A DNA stretch of 64,000 nucleotides from Desulfoscipio sp. XC116 (GCF_039851975.1 NZ_CP156660.1:930001-994000), one strand, 5' to 3'; positions 51,701 to 61,096 are shown, counted from the first letter of the stretch. Notes: generated by a model not told the origin, from the letters alone. Numbers and translations are program-made.

Positions 51701-53277
51701 TTCCCGGTGATTTCGGCAACTATACCATGGGTTGTGTTGAAGAGTGGTCGTTAACGTCGTTATCGGAACCGGTGCAAGCAACTTGGCATGAGCTTCAGAA
51801 ACAGTTCGCACAGGGCTTAAGGGACGATTTAAAAGAGCGCTTTTTGGATTACCTAAATGGGATAACTGATGAAGATGAAAACGGAAATTTTGATTGGCCC
51901 GCATTAATAAAAGAGTTAGAGGAATTCGATAATGAGGAGTTAGAGCAAATAGCTGAAGAAGATGAAGAGCAAGAAGACACAGATGTCGAAGAAGCAAGTT
52001 GGGATAGTCTAAAAAAAGAAATTGAAGCATCATTGGATGGTGAAACCGAAAAGCTGGAGTATTTCAGACGGATATCCGGTATACCGGGAGACAAGAATCC
52101 CGCTTTATTTAGCAAGAAATGGGCGCAGCGCTGGGTTTGCAAACGCGCTTATGAACTGGGCTGGAAGAAGGAACTTTTTGATGGTTTCGAGTCGCATTGT
52201 TCCAGAGGACGGGACAGGGGTTCAAACCTGATGGAGAGAATCGGGAAAAAGTATCAATGGATAGCGCTCCACCAACTTTTGGCTCATCTGGCGGATAATC
52301 TGCACTGGGTTGATAGGGGATACAGTGATGTTGATGATTCCAGATACTTTGGCCCCTGGCAGTCCGGGAACCGTGATATCGATCCCAGTCATTGGCTCCG
52401 GAATACGGAGAGAAAATATGAAAACTGCCAATGGTGGCAACCTTATCAGTTCCCTTTGGCAGAAGACAATTTTGATGAACAGCTTAATTGGATGTGGTCC
52501 GAGGATATCATTCCGCCTTTTGAACAACTTTTGCAGGTAATAGCTCCCCAGGATGGATTACATTGGACAGTACTCCATGGGTTTGCCAATCAAAGCAAAC
52601 GCTTTTTCAGGGGGACTGACAATAATGCTATTTCTCGACAAACTGGCTGGTTTAGAATTAATTCCATCATTATAGCCAAAAAGGATTGTGCGGAAATAAT
52701 TAAATCCACTGCCGAGCAAAACCTCTGCGACCCTTATTTATCTGGCATAAGTACTACAGGCCATCAGGTTTTCCTGCGGGAATATCCGTGGTATGAATCT
52801 TGTCAAGATATGAAAGACTGGCGGGTATCCTCACGGTTTGAAAAAATTATTGGGGTCAAGCAGTTGATTCCTGTAGCTCAATACGAATGGGAAGCGGGCA
52901 ATGAGGATCATTCCATGACTGATAGTATTTCTTTCTATTTGCCTTCCAAAACGCTTATCAAGGGGCTCAACCTATCAGCGGCATCCGGAGAAAAAGTTGG
53001 ACAGTGGCTGGATACGAACGGTAAGCTAGCATTTTTCGATCCCAGTATTTCTGAACAGGGTCCAACATATGCGCTTATGCGGACTGAGTTATTGCTGCCC
53101 TGGCTGGAAGAACAAGGGCTTCAATTGATCTGGTTAGTTGGAGGAGAAAAATATCTGAGTGCCGACAGAACGACGAAGTTCAATGGCCGTCTTGTGTTTA
53201 GCGGAGCCTATATACTTACAGAGCATGGACCAAAGGGAAAACTGTGGTTTATTAAGGAAAAGCCAAGGGAAAGATGA
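48721..53277 (+). CDS. Nuclease-STAND NTPase (Mrr-like N-terminus), candidate phage sensor
   Basis: A 1518-residue protein. Residues 10-70 show a PDDEXK/Mrr-like nuclease: Glu20 (KGFEEL), GAGGDAGVE (Asp47, Glu51) and the QAK of AWQAKYF (Gln65, Lys67). Residues about 345-520 form a P-loop STAND/NACHT-type NTPase: Walker A GDAGIGKS (351-358), Walker B LIIIDAINEG (about 421-430), sensor LVLSCRSTYL. The remaining 900 residues are helical repeats with a highly acidic stretch (about 1063-1095), likely the sensor part. The architecture resembles Avs4 (AVAST type IV), in which an Mrr-like nuclease is released on recognition of a phage protein. Assignment to Avs is by architecture only. It is followed after 20 bp by another nuclease-NTPase gene. 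Confidence 0.8.
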   Translation: MDFDFSKIRIHDGSQEKGFEELICQLAHLQKPDNADFFVRKEGAGGDAGVECFWKLKDGTEHAWQAKYFLQEMNSNRWDQISESIETALQKHLEIKIYYVALPFDRTDSRKIGRGGKQIVSIYDEWCLHVENWNKLAADKGMQVKFEFWGKHEICQMLQTDNPHYTGRVLYWFNEPILGLEHFARIAEQSKRVLGERYTPESHLDLPIANTFDGIGLTPNWWTKLESVINSWINSKSKLEINCFNLEEYKTRSEWVQLEKHIEIFYDRFCIGLKERRFLDILEELKITANKLVEKTQACLKILPHQSKATEKEKDCQSSLYDFDSEMDKLLSFFSGKNVSAAVSRTALLHGDAGIGKSHLLCDIALQRLQQSLPTVFLLGQHYTGANPLDFLLESLDLKGLRYQQVLGALDAAGEAKATNTLIIIDAINEGIGRDDWYDQLARFVAELSDYPHLSLVLSCRSTYLNYMIPADFGADRLVRIEHHGFRGYEHRAAAKYLSQQGIAKPSAPITAPEFSNPLFVKTCCKALKARGEMSFPKGLQGIDTLFDFYVESIEYNISLKKRYRPGETVVRDVLLQFASCLYPDHLFGIPLREARELINAFDPNPTVGAGLLDGLIYEGVLAEDILPAKENGKRGQPVVRFTYERFSDYFVARQLIEQHVTNGDIQSAFKTGQPLGNLFSETYKYGLDGILEAMAICIAEQYHAELIDLVPKQARKENSWLFEQLFTQTLLRRSAASFTERTIDLLNHISKYGHHSTRLDILLSLSTEPGHPWNADFLHKNLVRRSLPERDAFWSIHLAVSDFEEDENEPESIVRTLIDWAQFGNFDDIEPERLRLAAVTLLWFTTSTNRKVRDQATKSLVRTLSLCPVYLPQLIEEFYDIDDLYLLERLYAVAFGVVSNIQNPENIAAIAQKAYDKVFRAGQPVPHILLRDYARGTLEYALDRNLLPPDINPQSFRPPYKSEWPIEIPTKAELENLEGDEYSSDIKSSLMGFPGDFGNYTMGCVEEWSLTSLSEPVQATWHELQKQFAQGLRDDLKERFLDYLNGITDEDENGNFDWPALIKELEEFDNEELEQIAEEDEEQEDTDVEEASWDSLKKEIEASLDGETEKLEYFRRISGIPGDKNPALFSKKWAQRWVCKRAYELGWKKELFDGFESHCSRGRDRGSNLMERIGKKYQWIALHQLLAHLADNLHWVDRGYSDVDDSRYFGPWQSGNRDIDPSHWLRNTERKYENCQWWQPYQFPLAEDNFDEQLNWMWSEDIIPPFEQLLQVIAPQDGLHWTVLHGFANQSKRFFRGTDNNAISRQTGWFRINSIIIAKKDCAEIIKSTAEQNLCDPYLSGISTTGHQVFLREYPWYESCQDMKDWRVSSRFEKIIGVKQLIPVAQYEWEAGNEDHSMTDSISFYLPSKTLIKGLNLSAASGEKVGQWLDTNGKLAFFDPSISEQGPTYALMRTELLLPWLEEQGLQLIWLVGGEKYLSADRTTKFNGRLVFSGAYILTEHGPKGKLWFIKEKPRER

Positions 53278-53297
53278 GCTTGGGGTAGGTGGTTAGC

Positions 53298-54638
53298 ATG
53301 ATGAAGGATCTTAATAATGAGTTGGTAAGATACTCAAGAGCTGGTGATGCTTTTCATTATCGGTGGGCGGCCCGCCGTTGTCTGAAGATGGTATATCCTT
53401 CCTCACCGGTGAAATATATTATCATAGAAGGTTCTAAAGAACGAAAACTAGCCGGAGAATATATTATTGATGTTTCAGAATACTTCGGGAAAGATGAGAA
53501 TAAGGAAACTCATTATTTTCAATTAAAGCACACGACTGTCCGGAAAGAAAAACCATTTACTCTAAGTGGTTTAAAGGATACCAGCACTGGTTTTGCTGAA
53601 CGGTATAAAGAACACCTTAAGGGAAAAACAAATAGATATATACAATTTTATCTTGTAACCAATAGACCCATTGCCGAAAAATTAAAGAAAAATATGAAAA
53701 GCCTGCAAAATAGACAACCCTGTGAAAAAAGTTTTTTAAATACAATGGAGCAGTATACGAAGTTAAAGGGAAAAAGGTTAGTTGATTTTTGTAAGTGTTT
53801 TATATTCATGGATGGGATGGGTGATTATAATGAACAGTTGTTGGACTTGCAGGTTGAAATTTCCCAACTGCTTGCAGGAACCGCTGACCATCCTCAAATT
53901 GACACCATTACTTCATTAGTTGGCGAAAAGGCGCTTCCAAATTCGGATGGCGTGATTTATCCAGAGGACATATTAAAGCGTTTTGGTTGTACATCAGTAG
54001 GGGATATGTACCCAGCTCCTACTGAATTTGAGACAAACGATGATATCATTTGGACAAAACAGCAGCAGGAGTTGATAGAACTCATTTTAAAATCCCAAGA
54101 GGCAATTATAATTCACGCAGCCGGCGGTGTGGGGAAGTCCGTTTTTGCCAGAGAGATCCCCCGCTTCTTGACGGATGATTCGATTGCCGTTATCTATGAT
54201 AGTTTCGGTGCCGGTAAATACAGAAACCGTAGCCAGCCCAGACACCGATATCGTGATGGCTTGATTCAAATTGTTAATGAATTGGCTGGAATAGGGCTCT
54301 GCGATCCGTTAATTGCTCAATCGGCTGCTCTTGAAGATGAAATACTGAGAAAGTTCTTATACAGATTGCAGACTGCAATTGATAATCTTAAGAAAGTTAA
54401 TCAAAATGCGCAAATCGCTATTGTGATTGATGCTGCAGACAATGCAGAGATGGCGGGAAAAGAATTTGTACAGGCTTGTTTTGTCCATGAATTGTTGCGT
54501 GAAAAGTTGCCGGATGATTGTCATCTGGTCATGTTATGCCGAACAGAACGCATAGAGCTTTTACAACCTGACAGTTCCGTTAAAACATCATCGCTTTTAC
54601 TCTGGATAAATCTCCGGATGTTGCCGCCCAGGAAGTGA
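53298..54638 (+). pseudogene. Second nuclease-STAND NTPase (Cap4/DUF4297-like), truncated by recombination
   Basis: About 434 natural residues. The N-terminus looks like the DUF4297/Cap4 nuclease: GDAFHYRWAARRCLKMV, GEYIIDVSEYF and THYFQLKHT. The P-loop is IIHAAGGVGKSVFARE with Walker B IAIVIDAADN and sensor HLVMLCRTERIE. At about 54600 the frame leaves this gene and enters out-of-frame RND pump sequence, ending at 54638. The whole sensor half is lost. ATG at 53298 has AGGTGG upstream. The pairing with the upstream gene suggests a two-component system whose second part is broken in this strain. Confidence 0.75.
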
Positions 54639-57387
54639 GGGATAAGATTGCCGCGATCCGGGGCGAGCTGCCGCAAGACATTAACGAGCCTGTCATTGCC
54701 AAGCTGGACATTTTTGCCAGCCCTATGCTATCCATCGCTGTGACTGGAACGGAAGAAATCAAAGACTTTTCGGAAATTGTTGACGATAAGGTGGCCAAAA
54801 GACTGTACAAAGTCAAAGGTGTAGGAACCGTGAACATCTACGGTAACGCTAAACGGGAAATTCAGATCAAGCTGGACCAAGACAAGATGGCATCCTATGG
54901 TTTAACGGTGGGAGAAGTGGTTGGCAATCTGCAGAATGGTAATCTGGAAGGGGCCGGAGGCAGGGTTTCCGACAAAAATAACGAGATTTCCCTGCAACTA
55001 GACGGCAGTGTAAAAAAAGCTAAAGATTTTAATAACATTCTGGTAGCTAAAAGAAATGGGGTAGATATAAGGGTACAAGATATTGCCGAAGTCATTGATG
55101 GCATTCAGGATGTCGACAGTCTTTCCCTGTACCAAGGAAAGCCGGCGGTCGGTATTGATATCGTCAAACAGTCGGGCGCTAATACTGTGGAAGTAGCCGA
55201 TGAGGTGAAAAGGGCGTTGTCTGACATAAACGCATCCCTGCCTTCCGGGATAAACGTTGATCTTGTCCGGGACAATTCGGAGTCGATCCGTGATTCGGTC
55301 AACGAGATGCAGAAAAGCATGCTGGAAGGATGCATCCTGGCTATTCTTATTGTCTTCCTGTTTTTAAATGAATGGGAGAGCACTTTGATCAGCGCTGTAT
55401 CCCTGCCTATCTCAATCATCAGCTCGTTTATTGCCATGAAAGTTATGAACTTCTCCCTCAATCTCATGTCACTGATGGCTTTATCCCTGTCTATCGGATT
55501 ATTGATTGATGATGCGATTGTTGTTGTGGAAAACATTGTTCGCCACATGCATTTGGGCAAACCTCCCTTGCTGGCGGCTAAAGAGGCTACTTCTGAAATC
55601 GGTCTTGCCGTCCTGGCAACAACCATGGCCGTTGTCGCCGTATTTCTTCCCACAGCCATGGTTGGCGGGCTTATCGGCAAATACTTTATTGAGTTTGGTC
55701 TAACGGTTGCCTTCAGCATGTTGTTCTCTTTATTCGTTTCTTTTACCCTTGTGCCCATGATGGCCTCAAAATTACTTAAAACCAGAAAGAAAAAGAGGAA
55801 AACATTTTATGGCAGATTTTTGAATGGCTTTAATCACACGTTTAATCAAATTGCGGAGAAATACTCCCGATTATTGGAGGTGGTCCTTAAGCAAAGGTTG
55901 ATTACCATTATATTGACAATGACGTTATTTGTTGGCAGCATCGGCTTGCTTTCAGTTCTGGGCTTCGAATTAGATATGTCATCAGATACGAGCGATATTA
56001 GCATTACCGCAGGACTTGACTCCGGTTTGCCTTTGGAAAAGGCCGGTCAGAAGGCCGGAAATCTGGAAGATATTATTCGCCGTTATACGGAGGTCAAATC
56101 CATTTACACGACGGTACAAAAGGATCAGATTTCGTGTTATGTGAAATTGTGTGACAAAAAGGATCGGAAAGACAGTGCCAAAACGATCGCGGCCAAAATA
56201 CGGGAAGACCTGAAAAAAGTCTCGGGTGTTGAACTCGCTGTCAGTGCCAATACCAATGAAGCGGCAGATTCTAAAGATGTGGCCATCAGTATTAAAGGAG
56301 ATAACTATGGTCAACTCCGGACATTTGCTCTGGAAGCAAAAAGGGCGATGAGCCAGGAACCTGCGGCTCGGGATGTCAGTGTCAATTATAAAGCCGGAAA
56401 ACCTGAGGCTAGATTGGTGATTGACCGGGATAAGGCAGCGGACTTAGGAGTGGACACGGCTTTGCTTCCGCTCTGAATACGTTAAATACGTTATTTGGCG
56501 GTACGGTGATCAGTCATTATGACAGTTCAAAAGATAAAGTGGATGTACGAATCTCCTTGGAAGATGAGCAACGGACAAATCTTGACAGCCTGAGCGGAGT
56601 TTATGTACCCGGTTCGGGCAATCAAATGGTCCCTCTTGACCAAGTGACCAGTCAGGTCTTTGACACAACAGCTTCAACCTTGAGCCGGTATGATCGGTCC
56701 GGTCAAATTGAATTATCGGCCAATGTCGTGGGCATGCCTACAGGAGACTTCTTGAATACTTATTTGGCTAAATTGAAGCAGGAAGCTCCACAGGGGATAA
56801 TAATCGAAGAAGGCGGCATGAATGCAGAAATGCAGGAAGGGTTCACCGGATTGCTGATTGCCCTGGGGATGGGTATTCTTTTTATCTTCCTGATTATGGC
56901 TGCTCAGTTTGAAAGCTTTATAGACCCGGTAGCTATTATGGCTTCTCTTCCTTTAGCCTTGATCGGGGCGATAGCCGGTCTGTTTGTCGCCGGCAGTAAG
57001 ATGAACTTTATGGCTTTGATCGGCATTATTCTTCTGATGGGCCTGGTTGCCAAAAATGCCATCCTACTTATTGATTTTGCTAAACAAAGGTTAAGAGAAG
57101 GTGTGGAGGTAAACAAAGCCCTGATTGAGGCCGGTTTGGTGCGCTTCCGGCCAATACTCATGACCACGCTTGCCATGATCTTTGGAATGATTCCTGTTGC
57201 CGCAGCGAACGGGGCTGGAACTGAAATACGTGCACCGATGGCTTATGCGGTTATCGGAGGATTAATTACTTCTACGCTTTTAACCCTGGTTATTGTTCCG
57301 ATTGTTTACACGTTACTGTATGACTTTAAACGCCTGTTTGAAAGAAAAAAATTTCTTGTTCAAACAGGAGAAGAAGTAAAGCAATAA
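54603..57387 (+). pseudogene. RND efflux pump, 5'-truncated and frameshifted second copy
   Basis: Begins at the codon corresponding to residue 95 of the pump at 23053-26124 (LDKSPDVAAQEVRDKIAAIRG) and follows it to the end with many substitutions, so it is a diverged relative rather than a recent duplicate. A 5-bp insertion (TTGCT) at about 56463 shifts the frame in VDTASALNTLN, splitting it in two. The first 94 codons, the adaptor gene and tetR are missing. The proton-relay motifs GLLIDDAIVVVEN and GLVAKNAILLIDF are kept. Confidence 0.85.
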
Positions 57388-57393
57388 CAAGGT

Positions 57394-57660
57394 TGGTACT
57401 AACACATTGATTTGCTATTTGACTGCTAAAATAAAACCGCTGTTTAGGTGACAGTACAATCATACACATATGATAAAGATAGCGAATGCCAAGCGGCGGT
57501 TTTGAAATAAAGAAATTCAAAGCCGCCGTTGTCCTTTTCAAAAAATAGGATTTCGGAGGGTATGTTAAAGTTGTCCATTTTTAAGGACACGGCGGCACAA
57601 GGAGGATGCCGTCGTGTTTATTTGTTTTCGACATAATTCGATATTATTCTGCATGCCAAA
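57394..57660 (+). repeat. Structured intergenic element, copy 2, with terminator
   Basis: Same sequence as 26208-26452, again directly downstream of an RND gene. Terminator arms CACGGCGGCA/TGCCGTCGTG at 57588-57616, loop with AAGGAGG. Confidence 0.65.
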
Positions 57661-57740
57661 AAAGACTTGACGCTTTATGGGACTATTGCGGTCATCAAGT
57701 TACCCACACACATTACACGTTAAGATATACAAGCTCCCAC

Positions 57741-57773
57741 GCCCGATTGGTTTTTATCCAGTCGGGCTTTTTT
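57741..57773 (+). terminator. Terminator before ICE sigma gene
   Basis: GCCCGATTGG...CCAGTCGGGC followed by six T. Matches the hairpin at 40475-40507; may act as attenuator of the integration module. Confidence 0.75.
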
Positions 57774-57898
57774 GCATTTCACAGCAAATTATTTTTTACT
57801 TCTTGCCGTTTGCTTTGCCAAAATTTTCATCCTGACCGTAGTAGTGGCGAAAGGGGAAGCCATCACCCGCCTTTGCGGACGCGAAGGGAGGTGAGAAC

Positions 57899-58324
57899 AT
57901 GAAGCCTCATTCCCACGAACAACATAAGCGGCACGCCTTTGACAGCTTTTGCAAAAAAGTATTGAAGCATGAAGCCCGCGACTATTACGACGCGCTGAAA
58001 AGACGCAGAGAGCGGGAGATATCTTTGGACGAACTGTCCGAAAAGGAATTGGAGCAGTTGACCGTAATGGACGAATATTTCAAGGATCTATACAGCTTTA
58101 ACGTGCTGGGCTATGACATTTCAGTGTCGGATGGGCGCATAAGCGAAGCCTTGAACGCTTTGCCGACGGACAGACGCGATATTATCCTGCTGTCTTATTT
58201 TCTTGACATGACGGACAGGGAAATCGGGGAACTCTTGACCCTTGTCCGGCGCACCGTTGCTTATCGTCGGACAGGCACTTTGCGGGAATTAAAAAAAATC
58301 ATGGAGGGAAAAGCGGATGAATAA
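57899..58324 (+). CDS. Sigma-70-like regulator of the integrative element
   Basis: A 141-residue protein of the type found before HTH, xis and int genes in Tn916/CTn elements. N-terminus FDSFCKKVLKHEARDYYDALKRR...ISLDELSEKELEQL, and a C-terminal sigma region 4-like HTH (LPTDRRDIILLSYFLDMTDREIGELLTLVRRTVAYRRTGTLRELKKI). Start ATG at 57899 with GGGAGGTGAG. It overlaps the next gene by 8 bp. A broken copy with a nonsense codon lies at 40.6 kb. Confidence 0.85.
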   Translation: MKPHSHEQHKRHAFDSFCKKVLKHEARDYYDALKRRREREISLDELSEKELEQLTVMDEYFKDLYSFNVLGYDISVSDGRISEALNALPTDRRDIILLSYFLDMTDREIGELLTLVRRTVAYRRTGTLRELKKIMEGKADE

Positions 58325-58568
58325 CACACGAAACGCCAAAACCGGTAACACCGGTTTGCTTCCTTTTCCCGTCATTGCGGCTGCGGCTGGCGGCGACATC
58401 AACGCTATCAGCACCGTTCTAAAGCATTATGAAGGGTATATTGCTGCGTTGTTCATCAGGCGGCTTTATGACAAAAGCGGCAACCCCCATCTCTGCGTGG
58501 ACACTGAATTGCGCCGCAGATTGGAAACCAAGCTCATAACAAGAATCCTGGCATTCAGGGTAGCATAA
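58317..58568 (+). CDS. HTH-domain protein of conjugative transposons (HTH_16 type)
   Basis: An 83-residue protein (LLPFPVIAAAAGGDINAISTVLKHYEGYIAALFIRRLYD...VDTELRRRLETKLITRILAFR). The pattern is that of small Tn916-type regulators encoded next to the sigma-like gene. It likely helps control excision. Intact, translationally coupled to the preceding gene. Confidence 0.82.
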   Translation: MNNTRNAKTGNTGLLPFPVIAAAAGGDINAISTVLKHYEGYIAALFIRRLYDKSGNPHLCVDTELRRRLETKLITRILAFRVA

Positions 58569-59122
58569 CGAAAAGCCTGTCACGGGAGCGCGCCCCCCTT
58601 TCCGCGCTTCCTATGCGGGCTTTTTTCGCTTGTCATTCTGCAAAAGTATATCCATAGCCAATGTGCTTTTGCAGGCTGACAAACGCCTTTTGTTCTTTAA
58701 CAAAGAAAGCGTTCTAACCACGCGCAGCATAGGGCAAATCGGATACTTTCGGTCTACGCCGAGCCGGACGGCGGGTGCGCCACGACTTCCCCAAGGGAAC
58801 GAGCGACAACCACCCAGCCGCAAAATGAGCGTGGCAGCTTGTGGGGCGACGACGCATAGACCGGTATAATGATACTTCCGTCCAGCCACAGTCCGAGCGT
58901 TAAAAGCGTCGCAGGCAATGGGGGCGGCCCGCCGACAGGGGGGAGGTGAAAGTCCTATGAGGACGGTGAGCCGCCGTCCGCCGATAAGCCCATGAAACGA
59001 TAGAACTGGAACAGAAATGCAGGTCAGGGGTGCGCACCTTGGTGCGAGCTGTATGCGTACCCAATCATGGGCGCGCCCCTGTTTTCTGCATTTTTATTTT
59101 TAAGCTGAGAGGAGCTGATACC
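58569..59122 (+). other. Long leader between HTH and xis genes, probable structured RNA
   Basis: No coding frame is convincing. The part from about 58915 to 59020 is G+C-rich, with GGCGGCCCGCC, GGGGGGAGGTGAAAGTCC and GACGGTGAGCCGCCGTC-like pairings. A further hairpin GGGGTGCGCACC...GGTGCGAGC is followed by GGGCGCGCCCC at about 59070. This suggests a folded untranslated RNA, or the DNA sites used by excisionase. Confidence 0.45.
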
Positions 59123-59344
59123 TTGCTCAAAAGCAATGAAGCATATAAGCTGATTTTTCGGGAATACCCGGATGTGGTCGATGTGGCGCAAATGTGTGAA
59201 ATGCTGGGCGGTATCAGCACAAAAACCGCATACCGCCTTTTGCGGCAAAATCAGATCAAGCACTTTAAGATAGGCCGAACGTATAAAATCCCCAAGTTCC
59301 ATATTTTCGAATACCTGGCGGTCGCGCAGGAATCCGATGCGTAA
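59123..59344 (+). CDS. Excisionase-like HTH protein of the intact integration module
   Basis: A 73-residue protein with TTG start and GAGAGGAG upstream. The HTH YPDVVDVAQMCEMLGGISTKTAYRLLRQNQIKHFKIGRTYKIPKFHIFEYL is like MerR-type excisionases of Tn916-like elements. It lies 104 bp before the integrase gene. It is only moderately similar to the two nearly identical excisionases at 41.5 and 61.4 kb, so it belongs to another element lineage. Confidence 0.82.
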   Translation: MLKSNEAYKLIFREYPDVVDVAQMCEMLGGISTKTAYRLLRQNQIKHFKIGRTYKIPKFHIFEYLAVAQESDA

Positions 59345-59448
59345 AACATCGTTCGCACCTTTGCAAGATATTTTGGAGAACTGTTACACTAAAGCCGTCA
59401 ATGGTAGGTGAATATGGACTGTTACTGATTTAAAGGAGGCAAGAATTC

Positions 59449-60930
59449 ATGGTAACAGGACACCTGCGAGAAAAAAACGGCTATTTCCAGATGATTCTCA
59501 CCTACAACAACAAGGATATGAACGGAAAGCGCCAAACCAAGTCCTTCAGCACGGGGCTTCCCGTCAAGGGAAATAAAAAGCGCGCTGAAGCGCTGCTTTG
59601 GAAAACCAGGCAAGAGTTTAATCCCGACACGGGGATGAGTTGCAAAGACGCTTTGTTTGCCGACTTCCTGAAAAAATGGCTGCAGGACGCTATCAACAGA
59701 GTGGACGCCGACACCTACGCCCTTTACACATACGACGCCAAAGCCTTCATCATCCCTTACTTTAAGGATACCGCCGTTACGGTGGCGAAAATAAAGCCGG
59801 GGGACATCGAAGGCTACTATCAGTACGAGAGAACGGAAAAAAACGCCTTGAACACCGCCCTGCTCCAATATCACGAGGTCATTGAGGAAGCCTTGGCCTA
59901 CGCCGTGGAGCTTGAGCTGATCCGGGACAATCCGGCCGACAAGGTAAACCCGATCTCCGGCGAGGTGCGGATACTGTTTACCGACTTCCTGCTGGAATGG
60001 CTGGAGATGATCAAGCACAATGTGGAAATGACCACCTACGCCTCTTACGCTATGTCCATCAAGAGCTGCATTATTCCTTACTTTAAGGAATTCAGGCTTA
60101 CATTGAAGGATGTTACGCCGAAGCACATCCAGGACTATTATCAGTACGAGCTGAACGAGAAAGGCGTAAGCGCCTGCACGGTGATCCACCGCCACGCCAA
60201 CATTCGCAAGGCGTTGCAGTACGCTTACAAGGTGGGCTTGATTGCCTTTAACCCCGCCGACCGGATCGAGCGGCCCAAAACCGCAAAATTCGTGGGCAGC
60301 ATTTACGATGCCGGAGAGCTGGAAGCCCTGTTCGCCGTGGTGAAAAACAAGCCGATAGAGCTGGCCGTTATCTTAGGCGCGTTTTACGGACTGCGCCGCA
60401 GCGAGATCGTGGGGCTGAAATGGGACGCCATTGATTTTGGAAAAAAGACGCTGACCATCAAGCACACCGTAACCGAGTTAAGGGTGGACGGGAAAGCCAT
60501 CATCGTGGAAAAGGACCGCGCCAAAACCAAGTCCAGCCACCGCACCCTGCCGCTGGTAGAGCCCTTTGAAAAGCTACTTCAGCGGCTAAAGGAAGAGCAG
60601 GAGCGTAATCAACAAGTATGCGGCAGCGCCTATTGCCGGGAATATCTCGGCTACATCTACGTGAACGAGCTGGGAGAACGGATCAAGCCGGGTTATGTCA
60701 CCCAGAATTTCGCGCTCACCCTGAAAAACCACGGCTTGAAGAAAATCCGTTTCCACGACCTGCGGCATAGCTGCGCCAGCCTGTTGTACGCCAACGGCGT
60801 CAGCCTGAAGGAGATCCAGGAGTGGTTGGGGCACAGCGATATTTCCACCACCTCGAACATTTACACTCACCTGGATTTCAGCTCCAAGGTCGCTTCGGCC
60901 AACGCCATCATCGGCGTATATCCCTCCTGA
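59449..60930 (+). CDS. Tyrosine site-specific integrase with duplicated core-binding domain
   Basis: A 493-residue integrase. The arm-binding N-terminus is VTGHLREKNGYFQMILTYNNK. Two consecutive SAM-like core-binding domains follow: residues about 68-165 (FADFLKKWLQDAINRVDADTYALYTYDAKAFIIPYFKDT) and 176-273 (FTDFLLEWLEMIKHNVEMTTYASYAMSIKSCIIPYFKEF), clearly related to each other. The catalytic domain has Arg in GLRRSEIVGLKW, HDLRHSCASLL, LGHSDISTTSNIYTH with the nucleophilic Tyr. Normal relatives have about 390-400 residues and one such domain. The gene ends 167 bp from an att site in a tRNA-Leu 3' end, its likely target. Confidence 0.9.
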   Translation: MVTGHLREKNGYFQMILTYNNKDMNGKRQTKSFSTGLPVKGNKKRAEALLWKTRQEFNPDTGMSCKDALFADFLKKWLQDAINRVDADTYALYTYDAKAFIIPYFKDTAVTVAKIKPGDIEGYYQYERTEKNALNTALLQYHEVIEEALAYAVELELIRDNPADKVNPISGEVRILFTDFLLEWLEMIKHNVEMTTYASYAMSIKSCIIPYFKEFRLTLKDVTPKHIQDYYQYELNEKGVSACTVIHRHANIRKALQYAYKVGLIAFNPADRIERPKTAKFVGSIYDAGELEALFAVVKNKPIELAVILGAFYGLRRSEIVGLKWDAIDFGKKTLTIKHTVTELRVDGKAIIVEKDRAKTKSSHRTLPLVEPFEKLLQRLKEEQERNQQVCGSAYCREYLGYIYVNELGERIKPGYVTQNFALTLKNHGLKKIRFHDLRHSCASLLYANGVSLKEIQEWLGHSDISTTSNIYTHLDFSSKVASANAIIGVYPS

Positions 60931-61096
60931 CATCCCTCCAAAACGGCGGAATGCCAGGTAAATAGGGGGCTGAGAGCACTGAAATATGCGCTGGAATGGT
61001 TCATGTGACGGTATGACGGACGACAAATAAATGTGTCGCCAGAAAAGAAAAAAGCCCTCAAATCCGCTTATATCACGGTTCAAGAGCGATTGTTTC

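Noticed and set aside
53298-54638. Reading the second STAND gene as a natural 446-residue protein.
   Set aside because: The last 12 or so residues are out-of-frame RND sequence, and the protein stops right after the P-loop NTPase core, so it is a truncation rather than a short family member.
58915-59030. Group II intron or known riboswitch in the G+C-rich leader.
   Set aside because: The GAAAGTCC-like string is reminiscent of intron leaders, but there is no reverse transcriptase gene, no domain V-like hairpin I can identify, and no match to a riboswitch consensus I know.
59422-60195. A 257-codon minus-strand frame over the integrase.
   Set aside because: Complete overlap with an intact, well-supported integrase gene and no recognisable features.
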